A DNA stretch of 64,000 nt. Source: Rutidosis leptorrhynchoides (taxonomy: Eukaryota > Streptophyta > Magnoliopsida > Asterales > Asteraceae). The notes beneath the pieces were generated by a model. It searched no databases. It was not told the DNA's origin and saw only the letters and a program-made list of their open reading frames with translations. The stretch is from assembly GCF_046630445.1 (NCBI RefSeq), contig NC_092335.1:313024501-313088500 (forward strand), in the 5' to 3' direction. The translations under genes and the position numbers were made by a program. The first letter of the stretch is position 1; each line of letters starts with the position of its first letter. Below, piece by piece: positions 37,160 to 48,559 of the stretch.

Positions 37160-38355
37160 AGTGGTATCAGAGCATGGTCTAAGGGATTTAGGTGACTTGA
37201 GATATGTGCCTAGACTTAGACTTGTGTGTGTGCTTAATTTGTTGCGGGACTTGTAAGATTACGGGTCGGAATAGGTTATAGTTAGTGCCTTGTTTGTAGG
37301 TGGACTAACGTTTATATTAGTAATGCGGATATTATTAATATATTAATTGTGTTGTGATAATAATTCTCGCGTATGTGCATATCGCGTAGAATTTTGTTTG
37401 TGTTTGTTTATATCATCGAGCGAGGCGGTCGTTGTACTAACGAGTTGATACGGTGTGTGTGCGTAATAAGGACTTGCAAACCTTATTACGGGTGCAAATC
37501 ATGTCTAACAAGTGATGTACGACGAGTGTTAGCAAGATGGGACGGTATTGTGTGTGTGCTTTATACGTTCGTGATCTAATCGCTTTGCATTCCTTAGAAT
37601 GGTTACGGGAAATGGGATCGAGACGAACGACGCTGAGTTTAATGCTAGAGTTACACGTATGTTAGGCGATTGTAGTAGTATTCGGATGTTAGAGCGTGTT
37701 CGCTTTCGTGTTGAAGTTGATGATCCATGAGGTTCGTCGGGTGGATGAAACCCCTGAGATCAAGTGTTTGATCTAGATGAATGTTGGTAATGGAGTCTAC
37801 GGGATGCAACGTTAGGTGCCTCTTTCATACCTACTAGCGTGGTATTCGACTCCGATGGTGTTACGGTTACATTGAGCATATGGTACCGGCAAGAAAACCC
37901 TTAGGTGTTCGAGTGGCGGTGTGGAAGTTACAAGCGATAGCAACTCGATGATTGCTAGAGTAATACCCGTACGGTTCGGTAAGTGCTTCGGTTGAAGTAG
38001 CAAAGGATAATCCGAAATCCTTCGTATGCTCAAGGTTGGATCAAGGTTTGTAGACGTGCGTATTAAGAGATGCAAGACGGGTGAACCTCGTCTTTCTTTT
38101 AGGAGTTATGATCATGCGATTAGCGCATTAGTTGTTGAATTAGTGTCCGTGAGAGTGAGCATGTGTTTATCGTCGGGAGCTATTGTTGGAGACAAATTCG
38201 TGAGAATTCGAGGACTATGACCAATGAGGATATTGGTTGTGTATGTTGATGAGTGGCCATTCCATGGGATGCTATTATTTCGACGATGTGTTTACGGAAC
38301 GGAGTTCTAGGTGGGGGAGTTTATACTCTCGCACGAAGGTATTCTAGTGTGATGT
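37160..38355 (+). other. Leader and interior of the large element, no gag
   Basis: Starts with the tRNA-Met primer binding site (37162-37177). Where gag would begin, an ATG at 37599 opens only 43 codons (MVTGNGIETNDAEFNARV..., stop at 37728-37730). This may be a gag remnant, but I cannot match it to a family. Open frames at 37373 and 38026 are short and featureless. Confidence 0.6.
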
Positions 38356-38359
38356 AGTG

Positions 38360-39385
38360 ACTAGCTAGGTCGAGTTAGTCCATTGTAGTTTGACTAACCA
38401 AGTCGGGTTAATCAATTAGATGTTAGGTGTTGACCGAGGCGGGTTAACCAAGTGAGTTTGACTAACCGAGTCGGGTTAATCAATTAGATGTTAGGTGTTG
38501 ACCGAGGCGGGTTAACCAAGCGAGTTTGACTAACCGAGTCGGGTTAATCAATTAGATGTTAGGTGTTGACCGAGGCGGGTTAACCAAGTGAGTTTGACTA
38601 ACCGGGTCGGGTTAATCAATTAGATGTTAGGTGTTGACCGAGGCGGGTTAACCAAGCGAGTTTGACTAACCGAGTCGGGTTAATCAATTAGATGTTAGGT
38701 GTTGACCGAGGCGGGTTAACCAAGTGAGTTTGACTAACCGAGTTGGGTTAATCAATTAGATGTTAGGTGTTGACCGAGGCGGGTTAACCAAGTGAGTTTG
38801 ACTAACCGAGTCGGGTTAATCAATTAGATGTTAGGTGTTGACCGAGGCGGGTTAACCAAGCGAGTTTGACTAACCGAGTCAGGTTAATCAATTAGATGTT
38901 AGGTGTTGACCGAGGTGGGTTAACCAAGCGAGTTTGACTAACCGAGTCGGGTTAATCAATTAGATGTTAGGTGTTGACCGAGGCGGGTTAAGCAAGTGAG
39001 TTTGACTAACCGGGTCGGGTTAATCAATTAGATGATAGGCATTGACCGAGTCGGGTTGACCTAGGGTATTTGACTAACCGAGTCGGGTTAATCAATTTGA
39101 TGTTAGGTATTGACCGAATGCGTTTGACTAACCAAGTTGGGTTAATCATTTGTCGTTAGAGGTTTGACCGAGGCGGGTTAACCAAGCGAGTTTGACTAAC
39201 CGAGTCGGGTTAATCAATTAGATGTTAGGTGTTGACCGATTCGGGTTGACCAAGTAAATTTGACTTAACCAAGTTGGGTTAATCAATTAGGTGATAGGTG
39301 TTGATCGAGGCGGGTTGACCAAGTGTGTTTGACTAACGAGTTCGGGTTAATTGTTTTGGTGTGGAGGCTTAACCAAGTCGGGTGT
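38360..39385 (+). repeat. 68-bp tandem array, about 14 copies
   Basis: Period exactly 68 where measured (38429 to 38497). Each unit contains GTTGACCGAGGCGGGTTAACC and TTTGACTAACCGAGTCGGG shortened to their shared GGGTTAA cores; two TTGAC motifs per unit. The first nine or so units are nearly identical; those after 39030 are diverged or shortened. Confidence 0.92.
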
Positions 39386-40154
39386 AACCATGAGGTGATT
39401 AGAGGGTTACTTGTATTGTTCTCCATAATGGTTAGCGTAGAAATGGTATGCCGTTCGAGAGGCGTTTACGTTGACCAAGTATGTGTGCAAGAAGAGTCAC
39501 GGATGTTGACTATCTTTGATGTGTGTAGTTTTCGGCCAGTCTTCATGATTGTTGGATGTGTGATCTATTGGTGGTTTTATACGCTGAGAGTGGGATCGTG
39601 AGGACCATGTTGTGTGATTAGTGATTGCGATAGCCGTGTTTCGCTCACGTGTTGTTACGGGTGTGACAATAGTCGATTTTGGACACCTTAGGATTAGCGT
39701 TGCCATAGTCGTTTTGGGCGCTTTTGGTTTTAGTCGTTGCTTATGATGTTAGGATAGTGGCGTATTGGTTGTATTGCACACTACAAAGGATGTTTAGTGG
39801 TAAGAGTAATCCGTGAGGATTCATGTGGTTCGATCTTCAACGTTCGGATTGTTGACTTTAGGTTGAGACTTGGTCACTTTTAGCGTTGTCCGTGGGAAAG
39901 GTACGCTAAGGAATTTATATCTCGGTACGAGGTTGGTTGAGTTTTTCCTGATATGGGAAATTGAGCAGGTTTTAGTGCTCGGATTGTGGTTTTGATAAAT
40001 CACGGTTGACGATTTTAGTTGTTAAAAGTGATCCATTGGGAAGAATTGTCTAGGAAAGTTCGTATTGGGACTTGAGTGAGGATCGTTGAGTAGGTCCGGA
40101 TTGGTTAAGTGGAGAAGATCACGAGGACGTGATCGAGTTTAAGTAGGGGAGAGT
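39386..40154 (+). other. 3' interior of the large element with polypurine tract
   Basis: Non-coding. Contains AAGTAGGGGAGAGT (40141-40154) directly against the 3' LTR. Open frames at 39323-39601 and on the other strand have no recognisable motif. Confidence 0.7.
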
Positions 40155-42630
40155 TGTAAGACCCAAATATTTATTGTACATAATGTATTTATGGTGTACG
40201 ATGCGTGTATGAAGTGTACGTGTTGCTTGCTCGAACGTCGAAGGAAACTGGACGTTGTTCGAAGTGACAAGGTGTGTACGTATCTTTTCAACCCCAAATA
40301 AAGTTTGAGTTGATGTTTCACAGCCTTACCATTGGATAGAATATCTTATTACGTTTCCAACGATATTTGATTCATCGAAAACGGAGTTACGGTCGAAAAG
40401 TTATGGCCAAAACAAGTTGCTGAAACCTGTTTTGGGCTCGACCACAATTTCCAGTTATTTGGAGCGGCGCTCCACCTTCTGGAGCGGCGCGCCGATTGCT
40501 GCAGAGGCAATTTTCAGCCTTTTTAAAAGGTTTAAATGAGGGGTACTTTGGTCTTTTCAATTAGGGTCGGTTTGAGGTCATCAAGACTGACCTAGAACTC
40601 CATTGGAGCTCATTTTCACTCATCAAACACTCTCATCTTCAAACCCTAGAGTGAGAGGAGAGTTTTAAAGAGAGAGAGCTCCAATTGGAGAAGAAGAAGG
40701 GTGTTTCGGGTCAAACCTCCGGTATTAAAGTTGTTCTACTCGTCAACGGCATCATTTTGGCGGTATTGGTAAGTTCAAACTCCGAACTTCATCTTTGTAA
40801 TTTGATATTCAAGTTTAGGGTTTTGAGCTAGTTAGTTATAAAACCCATTTAGGAGGTGAAATGGGTAATTGTAACTAGTTATTGTTGATGTTGGTGGGTT
40901 TAGGGTTGGTTAATGATTTAACCATGTTTAAGTTTTGTATGTAGTGTGTAATCTCTAGTATTAGTGATTCTAGTAGTGTTGAAACTCTTTTGGGTATGTT
41001 TGGTTGATTAACTTTGACTAGAGTCAAAGATTAGGGTTTGGTGATGATTATGACTCAATTGTCGATTTAATAAGGTTTATAAACTTAAAATGGATTAAGT
41101 TGAAGTATAAAACCAAGTTAAATATGTTTTGGTGTCAAAACTCGCTAATGGCGCGATGTTGACTCCTTTGGGTCAAAATTAGGGTTTAAGTGCCATTTTG
41201 GGCAAGATAGGTGTTTAACACCTATGATTGGGTCTAATTGGCGTATTAGGACCATTCTCACTTGTGTTAGTGATTATTGGTTAGTTTGGGCACGGTTTGT
41301 GCTTGGAAGTGCATTTGGGTCGAAATTGCACTAGTTGTCAATTTGGGTTGATTTGTAAATCCACCCTAATAGTGCTGTTGTGTTTGTGATAATGGAATAG
41401 GTACATTCCATCGGTGTGTTGCGGATTATTCGGTAGCATTTCTTCAAGGCGACAAGGTGAGTGGAATATTTATACATGTATGTATGTGGTTTATTTACTC
41501 GTACGCGATGTGGGCCTTTGGTGCCACATCGTGAGTATTGGCGTTATATGATGGGATGGGAACTACAAGTCGGTAGTGTCTCGACAGGTGATTCACAAGT
41601 CGGTGACACCCTATAGTGTTCACAAGTCGGTGACACTTAGTGGCGCTTCACAAGTCGGTGATGTCACATGGCATTCACAAGTCGGTGACCCATATGTATT
41701 GATGGGGGTTCACAAGTCGGTGATACCCTTGGGTGATTCACAAGTCGGTGACACCCTATAGTGTTCACAAGTCAGTGACACTTAGTGGCGCTTCACAAGT
41801 CGGTGATGTCACATTGCGTTCACAAGTCGGTGACCCATAGATATTGGTGGGTAGTTCACAAGTCGGTGACACCCTTTGATGAGTCACAAGTCGGTGACAA
41901 CATACGAGTGAGACTCGACGTTATTGGTCGTCTACAAGTCGGTAGTGCCATAGCGAGGAACGGTTTGTTATATTTATGCATTATTGTGATTTAGTATATT
42001 ATTGTGGCGATTTATATACTAACGTTGTTGCTAGTCGTATGTTTGGTGTTGCTAGCTCGTTTATGCATTTTGTTTGCATGGTATTGTAAGTGGATGCCTG
42101 TAGGTAAATTACATATGTATATGTATAAGTATTGCATTCACTAAGCGTTAGCTTACCCTCTCGTTGTTGACTTTTTTTATAGATTGCATGGATGCGGAGG
42201 CTCGAGTAAGCGGGGACTAGTGGACTTGCGTAGTTACTTTAGAAGGCTTGCTTTTGGATTTATTAGGATTGGGTAGCGTATCCCCAATCGCCATGCTGGG
42301 CCTTTATTTTGTATTACAAATCATGTGGTTGAAAACTTGTATTTTCGTACGAAAGTCGTAGAACGGCCGATATGGGCTCGGTCTTCGTAAAACTAATTTT
42401 ATTAATGGGATGTGTTAGTTCTACATATATTAATGTATGGTTAAAAGCGTTTTGTCTAAATACGTCGGGAAGTGGTCAAACATTTTCGCACTTCATGACT
42501 TTTTGGACAGGCCAGTTTGGCGCGTCGCGCAGCCATATGGCGCGCCGCGCCATATGCTGTTCCAGCAAATTTTTTTTTTTATTATTGATATTTCCGCGTG
42601 ATCGTTTGTATTACGGGTTGGGATGTTACA
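40155..42630 (+). repeat. 3' LTR of the large non-autonomous element
   Basis: Keeps the 63-bp block missing from the 5' LTR, with GGAGCGGCGCTCC (40461-40473) and GGCGCGCC (40486-40493). Near its end, 42518-42556 is another GC-rich palindromic cluster (GGCGCGCCGCGCC around CATATG). Also carries the CACAAGTCGGTGAC array. Confidence 0.9.
40461..40530 (+). promoter_or_regulatory. GC-rich palindromes upstream of a TATA-like stretch
   Basis: GGAGCGGCGCTCC and GGCGCGCC stand out in AT-rich sequence. About 25-30 bases later comes CTTTTTAAAAGGTTTAAA, a weak TATA-like region, and then a leader-like stretch with AAACCCTAGAG. Promoter function is inferred. Confidence 0.4.
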
Positions 42631-42635
42631 TGTTC

Positions 42636-43198
42636 TAGTCAATTTTTGGTTTTGTAAGTGTACATGTACTTGTATAGGCTTTCTAATATTAAATCCTAAG
42701 ATGTTTACTTGTATGTTTAGGGTTTTGGAAGTAAGCTAAAGTTAGGTTACAATCAAAATAGGTTAAGGTTGATAGAAATGGTTAAGTTCAAGGAATTCAA
42801 GACTAGTTGTGAAAATGAAGAAGTGTAGAAAAGTTTCTATCTTATGAACAAATGTTCAAATGAAATTATCTCAAGTCATTATTCTAAATACTTAGTTAAC
42901 AAGTTTATTTATTAAATTAATATATACATAAATGTATAATTTTCAACTTTAGGGTTTATGGTAATGAATTAGGGTTCATAGTAGTGAACTAGGGTTTATG
43001 ATGATAAGTTAGGGTTTATAATTTTATGCAAATATGTAAAGTAATACCCAATCAAATAAAGCTTAAAATGCATCCTTAGGGCTATACAAACCCTAAAATA
43101 AACCAATACATAGATTAATAAATTTACTCGTCATGTCGAAAAAGGTAACTTAAAGAAATCAACTAGACAACTTAAGTCGAAAAGTTAGAGTTGTGACA
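42636..43198 (-). mobile_element. Gypsy 3' LTR, first segment
   Basis: On the minus strand it begins TGTCACAACTC at 43198, one base from the polypurine tract TTAACGGGTAGGTA (43200-43213). Non-coding. Confidence 0.7.
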
Positions 43199-43199
43199 T

Positions 43200-43213
43200 T
43201 ACCTACCCGTTAA
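43200..43213 (-). other. Gypsy 3' polypurine tract
   Basis: TTAACGGGTAGGTA on the element strand, the same motif as in the non-autonomous elements. Confidence 0.7.
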
Positions 43214-43234
43214 GAAAAATTTCGTCCTCGAAAT

Positions 43235-44035
43235 TTAGGAGGTACTTTGATTGTCGAATAAATGGGGATATTTCTGCCTTATATGATCCTCACGTTCCCA
43301 TGTGAACTCTGGACCTCTCCTGGCATTCCAACGAACATTAACAATCAGAATCCTACTATGCATCAATGTTTTTACCTCACGATCTAATACCTCTACTGGC
43401 TCCTCAACAAAATGCAACTTGTCATCGATACTTAATTCTTCTAAAGGAATCACTAAATTCTCATCTGACAAACACTTTTTCAAGTTCGAAACATGGAAAG
43501 CATTATGAATACCACTAAGCTCCTGTGGCAGTTTCAATCTATATGCAACTGAACCAATTCTTTCAATAACCTCAAAAGGTCCTACATATCTTGGGCTCAG
43601 CTTTCCTCGCTTTCCAATCCTTATTACTCCTTTCCATGGAGAAACTTTTAGCATAACTTTGTCACCCACTTAAAATTCAAAAAATTTCCTTCAGACATCG
43701 GCATAACTCTTTTGCCTATTTCTCGCTATCTTTAGTCTTTCTTGAATCTGAAAGATCTTCTCGGTTGTCTCTTGGATAATCTCGGATCCTGTCAATTGTG
43801 AATCACCAATCTCATTCCAACACAATGGTGATCTACATTTCCTTCCATACAAAGCTTCAAATGGAGCAGCCTTTATACTTGAGTGATAACTATTGTTATA
43901 CGAGAACTCAGCTAAAGGTAAATACTGATCCCAGCCACTTCCAAAATCAATTACACATGCTCGGAGCATGTGTTCAAATGTCAGAATAGTTCTCTCACTC
44001 TGCCCATCTGTTTGGGGATGATAAGCCGTACTCAT
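43235..44035 (-). pseudogene. Gypsy integrase C-terminal part and chromodomain
   Basis: Third reading frame of the broken polyprotein. It holds the catalytic Glu region ([19 protein letters not shown]), [13 protein letters not shown] and [16 protein letters not shown], then TGA at 43691-43693 and TAA at 43670-43672, both at codons where relatives have Arg and Gln. After these come the GPY/F-like SH3 fold ([16 protein letters not shown]) and a chromodomain ([31 protein letters not shown]). Chromodomains steer integration towards particular chromatin; its aromatic residues look preserved. The end at 43235 is normal, 22 bases from the polypurine tract. Confidence 0.88.
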
Positions 44036-44049
44036 ATCCAGACGAGTAC

Positions 44050-44838
44050 CTAGGGCTTTTTGTAAAGATTGCCAAAATCTTGAGTAAATCTGCTATCTCG
44101 GTCAGAGATAATAGAAATTGAAACTCCATGTCTAGAGACAATCTCCTTGATATACAAATCCGCCAACCTTGCCATCTTGTTGGTTTCTTTCATAGGTAAG
44201 AAATGTGCAGATTTCGTAAGTCGATCCACTATTACCCAAATAGTGTCATAACCCTTCGCAGTCTTCAGAAACTTTGTAATGAAATCCATCGTAATTCCTT
44301 CCCATTTCCATTCGGGAATCTCAGGTTGCTGGAATAACACTGATGGTTTCTGATTCTCGGCCTTGACCTTTGAACATGTGAAACACTTTCCAACATAAGT
44401 TGCAATCTCAGCCTTCATGTTTGGCCACCAATAGAATTCCTTTAAGTCATGGTACATTTTCCCAGACCCTGGATGAATTGAATATCTCGTCTTGTGTGCT
44501 TCATCCATCACAAGTTCTCTCAATCCACCAATCTTTGGAATCCAAATTCTGTTTGCAAAATATCGGGTTCTGTTACTCTTAACTTCAAAGTTCTTATCCT
44601 TCTCACTAATTCCTTCCTTCTTCACGTTCTCTTCCTTCATAGCTTTCGATTGTGCATTTTGAATACGAGACGCAAGGTTTGTCTGAATAGTCATATTTAA
44701 TGACCTAACTCTCAGAGGTTTAACCCTTTCTTTGCGACTCAGTGCATCAGCTACGATGTTCGCTTTCCCTGGATGATATCGAATATCACAATCATAATCC
44801 CCTATAAGCTCCACCCAACATCTTTGTCGCATGTTTAA
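44050..44838 (-). pseudogene. Gypsy RNase H end and integrase N-terminal and core
   Basis: Same frame as the RT piece, after TAG at 44839-44841. DYDCDIRYHPGKANIVADALSRKE is the usual RNase H to integrase junction. The integrase zinc finger is intact (HPGSGKMYH and CFTCSKVKAEN), followed by core Asp residues in ITMDFITKF and [10 protein letters not shown]. Near 44095 a one-base loss moves the frame: the next frame carries [22 protein letters not shown]. The TAG at 44050-44052 is a result of that shift. Confidence 0.88.
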
Positions 44839-45606
44839 CTATTTCTGATTGAAAATATGCTGAAGGTTTTTATGATCAGTGTATATGGTACACTTGGTCC
44901 CATATAGATAATGTCTCCATATTTTCAATGCAAATACGACGGCTCCTAACTCCAAATCATGGGTTGTATAATTCTGCTCATGGTTCTTCAGTTGACGAGA
45001 TGCATACGCAATGACCTTCTGTCGTTGCATTAAAACACATCCTAACCCTTGGCTAGACACATCACAATAAACTAGAAAATCTTCATTTCCTTCAGGTAGT
45101 GATAGTATAGGTGCGGTTGTCAACTTTTGTTTCAGCAATTGAAAAGCAGATTCCTGTGCTGAGGACCATTCAAATTTCTTATCCTTGTGTGTTAACACAG
45201 TCAACGGTCTTGCTATCTTAGAGAAATTCTGAATAAATCTTCTATAATATCCAGCAAGTCCTAGAAATTGACGAATTTGAGACGGGTTCTTGGGTACTTC
45301 CCAATTCTTAATAGCCTCAATCTTGGTAGGATCAACGTAAATGCCTTCTCTATCAACCACATGACCCAAAAATTGGACTAAATCGAGCCAAAAACCACAC
45401 TTTGAAAATTTAGCATATAACTGCTCTTTTTCCAAATGTTGTAAAACTAATCTCAAATGTTGCTCGTGCTCTTCTTTATTCTTGGAGTAGATCAAAATAT
45501 CATCGATAAATACTATGATGAATTTATCTAGATACGGCTTACATACCCTGTTCATCAGATCCATAAATACTGCAGGAGCATTGGTTAAACCAAACGGCAT
45601 TACCAA
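44839..45606 (-). pseudogene. Gypsy reverse transcriptase C-terminal half and RNase H
   Basis: [26 protein letters not shown] and the catalytic FIDDILIYS identify Ty3/gypsy [15 protein letters not shown] and [15 protein letters not shown] follow, then the RNase H domain with Asp in [10 protein letters not shown], Glu in DLELGAVV and [14 protein letters not shown] at 44839-44841 interrupts it. The start shown is internal: a one-base loss near 45645 joins it to the preceding frame. Confidence 0.9.
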
Positions 45607-45944
45607 AAATTTATAATGGCCATAGGGCGTTCTGAATCTGTCTTAGGAACATCGTCCTCTTTGACTCTTAATTGATGGTACCCTGATCTGAGATCGATCT
45701 TAGAATAAACACTTGACCCTTGCAATTGGTCAAATAGATCATCTATCCTTGGTAACGGGTAACAATTCTTGACTGTAAGCTTATTAAGCTCTCGATAGTC
45801 AATGCACATTCTGAAAGATCCATCCTTCTTCTTGACAAACAAGATTGGAGCACCCCACGGAGAAACACTAGGTCGAATAAATCCTTTATCTAACAATTCT
45901 TAGAGTTGATTGGATAGTTCCTGCAATTCTAAAGGAGCTAATCA
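45600..45944 (-). pseudogene. Gypsy reverse transcriptase N-terminal half
   Basis: [38 protein letters not shown] and [15 protein letters not shown], including the first catalytic Asp region (KIDLRSGY). TGA at 45942-45944 and TAA at 45900-45902 break the stretch before it, both explained by C-to-T changes. The last 14 or so residues are out of frame because of the indel near 45645. Confidence 0.88.
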
Positions 45945-47189
45945 ATAAGGCAATTTGGCAACTAGTGCGGCTCCGGGAACTAAATCAATCTGGAATTCAA
46001 CTTGTCTATGCGGAGGTAATCCTAGCAAATCTTCTGGGAATACTTGAGGAAACTCATGAACAACTGGAACATCTTCTAATCCAACTTCTTTGGTTTTGAG
46101 TTCTTTCACGTGATCGAGAATGGAAGGATATCCCTTCTTTAGATATCTTTGAGCTCTCATACAAGAAATAATATTAAAGTTTACCTTACTCTTATCTCCT
46201 TGGATGACTAAGTTCTCACCATTCTCAAGAGGTATACGGATAGACTTTTCTGCATAATTAATATCCACATGGTTCTTAGATAACCAGTCCATACCAATAA
46301 CAACATTGAAACTTTCTAACTCAACGGGCAATAAATCAACTTCGAACAGATTGTTTGACAAATTTAAGGCACAACCTCGCATAATCTTATCTACTTTTAT
46401 CAACTTACCGTTTGCCAATTCTACAGCATATCTAGTGTCTAAGGCAGTTAAAGGCCTATTTATCACAACACTAAAATCCTTAGCTATAAAACTTTTATCA
46501 GTACCGGTATCAAATAAAATAGATGATAAATGATTATCGATGAGGAACGTACCTGTGACTAACTCTGGGTCTTCACGAGCTTCCTTCATGGTAATATGAA
46601 AAGCTCGGCCCTTAGCCATTTCACCCTTCTTAATCTTAGGACATTCTTTCTTGAAATGCCCTGCTTGACCACATCCAAAGCAAACATTCTGATTGTTTTT
46701 ATTGTTCTTATCACTTCCTGATAAATGAACTTTATAATCCTTTAAAAGATGTCCCTGCTTCTTGCATCGCTCATAGACTATAGTACACACACCGAAATGA
46801 TGTTTCGTGCATCTGCTGCAATAGGGTTTCTTTCTTGCATACTTGCTATTTGAACTCTCCACCTTAGCAGGTCCTTGTTTCTTAGGATTGCCTTCTTGGT
46901 TTCCATCCCACTTACGCTTCTCAGTCGTAACCTTCACATCCGTCTTAGCATTGATTGTTTGACGTCGCACTACTTGCGCCATTAAATCATGCGCCATACG
47001 AATAGCACTCTGAATCATTTCTGGTTTTGATGACAGTGCATTACCTTGAATGTCTTCTGACAAACCCCAAATATATCTCTCAACTCTCTTATATTCGGGA
47101 GTGACCATGGTTGGGCACATTAAAGCTAACTCAAGAAATCGATTAGAATATCCTGAGATATCTGTTCCTTGTATCTTTAAGTTCCACAA
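45942..47189 (-). pseudogene. Gypsy gag C-terminal part and protease
   Basis: Gag helical region (FLELALMCPTMVTPEYKRVERYIWGL), a basic linker, a CCHC zinc knuckle (CFGCGQAGHFKKEC) preceded by a second, imperfect Cys/His cluster (CSRC...HFGVC...CKKQGH), then the protease with active site ILFDTGTDKSFIA and FNVVIGMDWLSKNHVDI. The start is internal: the frame continues upstream into gag through TAA at 47196-47198 and TAG at 47241-47243. Confidence 0.88.
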
Positions 47190-47195
47190 CTCAAT

Positions 47196-47648
47196 TTATA
47201 GCCTCTGAATCTCATTCCTTGGGCAATACTCATCGATCATCTACTTCTTGAATTCTTCCCATGGCGTATTATATGCAACATCAATACCCACAGACTTGGC
47301 AAAAGAATTACACCAAGTTAAGGCTCCATCCAAGAGAGTACATGATGCGAACTTCACTCGATCATTGTCTGCGCACTCACTGATTTGAAATACTGATTCT
47401 AGTTTTTCAAGCCATCTCATTAACCCTACGAGTCCTTCTGTTCCTGAAAAACTCTAGGGCTTGCAACCCATAAATGCCTCGTAATTGCATCGTTGCTGAA
47501 CGTTTGTCACTTCGGGTCTCCTTTCGTTCGCGGCATTTGCTGCACATCCTGCTTCAGCGTTAGCAACTGCTTCAGCTACTCTTTGAGTTACCATCTCCTC
47601 AATTTGAGCAGCACTCATTCCCGTGTTTGGATTTCTCTTCGGAGGCAT
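47196..47648 (-). pseudogene. Gypsy gag N-terminal part
   Basis: ATG at 47646-47648 opens MPPKRNPNTGMSAAQIEEMV, a start I recognise from Asteraceae gypsy gag proteins. TAG at 47454-47456 stops it after 64 codons; the same frame continues with SFSGTEGLVGLMRWLEKLES and VKFASCTLLDGALTW, the usual gag core, then TAG at 47241-47243 and TAA at 47196-47198. These stops are not simple C-to-T changes, so damage is of mixed type. Confidence 0.85.
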
Positions 47649-47923
47649 TTTCTAACTACAGACAATTCAAATATCGAGATATTATAAGTAACATATATAT
47701 AATTGTTCATAATATGAAATTGAACTCAAGTGATCATAATATAAAAGTTATCAATTAAGATAGGCTTTTCAATATTACAAAATTTGGGTATCTAACCTAC
47801 CCGTTAGTTCGTTTCATACATATAAACAACTAATACATTAATTACTTAACATATAATATCCGAATTATGAACATCTAAGAGTGTAAGCTAGAAAATCAAC
47901 ACTCCTAATCACAAACGTTGAGT
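47649..47923 (-). other. Spacer between orf0 and gag, with polypurine-like motif
   Basis: Non-coding. TAACGGGTAGGTTA on the element strand at 47793-47806 repeats the 3' polypurine tract motif and is followed by GATACCC, as ACCC follows it at 1362 and 23824. Confidence 0.55.
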
Positions 47924-48451
47924 CTAAGGTGGTGCAATGGTGTTAATCACCGAAATCACTTCGTTCAAACGGATGTTCAAACAAGTAACTTGCTCCGCAA
48001 GATCATGATTCCTAGCCGATAAATCATCAACACGATGCTTCAACAACTCAATCTCCTCCTGCTGTGTACACTGAACACCCTCGATCTCGTTAAAACGAGA
48101 ATAGTTACCATCCTGATTCTCCTGAACATACAAATAATCAACCGTCCCTTGAAGTCGTTCAATGCGTCTCTCATGCCTAAACATCCTAGCAAACAAGGTA
48201 TAAATCGTGTCCTGTTGTGTTTGACCCATTAATTCATCCCTGCCGTTAATGGTCGGAGGCACATTATGTTCATGATAAGGGGTTCCTTCTTGTTGGTTCC
48301 ATCTACCTAAAATTTCCCTAACCCAGATCCATATTTGCCAGAATGGTCGATACATCTCAAACTCGTTCCTATTAGAGTTATCGTCTGAATCATCACTAAC
48401 AATGATAGGTGCAGTCACGGTGTTGGATCCCATAGAACTAGACGAAGCCAT
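47924..48451 (-). CDS. orf0: intact ORF upstream of gypsy gag
   Basis: An open frame of 175 codons from ATG at 48449-48451 (a longer form from a GTG at 48461 is less likely) in a different frame from gag. Order: Ser-rich start (MASSSSMGSN), acidic stretch (SDDSDDNSNRNE), EGTPYHEH, DTIYTLFARMFRHERRIERLQ, and a C-terminal heptad region (about residues 128-170, EEIELLKHRVDDLSARNHDLAEQ and beyond) predicted by eye as coiled coil. Layout and short motifs match orf0 at base 1. Strikingly, it has no stop while gag-pol next to it has eight. It could be expressed from a subgenomic or spliced RNA; no function known to me. Confidence 0.6.
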   Translation of the reverse strand: MASSSSMGSNTVTAPIIVSDDSDDNSNRNEFEMYRPFWQIWIWVREILGRWNQQEGTPYHEHNVPPTINGRDELMGQTQQDTIYTLFARMFRHERRIERLQGTVDYLYVQENQDGNYSRFNEIEGVQCTQQEEIELLKHRVDDLSARNHDLAEQVTCLNIRLNEVISVINTIAPP

Positions 48452-48559
48452 CTTAACATACACAACATATAAAAGTTAGCCTATAGAATTTTCGACGAGT
48501 AAAAGTAATAATATATGACTCGAAAAAAAAATAGAGACCGGAAAAAGTTTGACTCGGTT

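Larger units (their letters stand above)
34747..42630 (+). mobile_element. Large non-autonomous LTR retrotransposon (LARD type), complete
   Basis: LTRs at 34747-37159 (2413 bp) and 40155-42630 (2476 bp) start TGTAAGACCC and end GATGTTACA. TGTTC flanks both ends (34742-34746, 42631-42635). Primer binding site TGGTATCAGAGCATGG at 37162; polypurine tract AAGTAGGGGAGAGT at 40141-40154. I count about 45 differences between LTRs, near 98% identity, apart from a 63-bp deletion in the left LTR. The 3 kb interior has no gag-pol domain, only a 68-bp tandem array. It must have been moved by another element's proteins. Confidence 0.9.
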
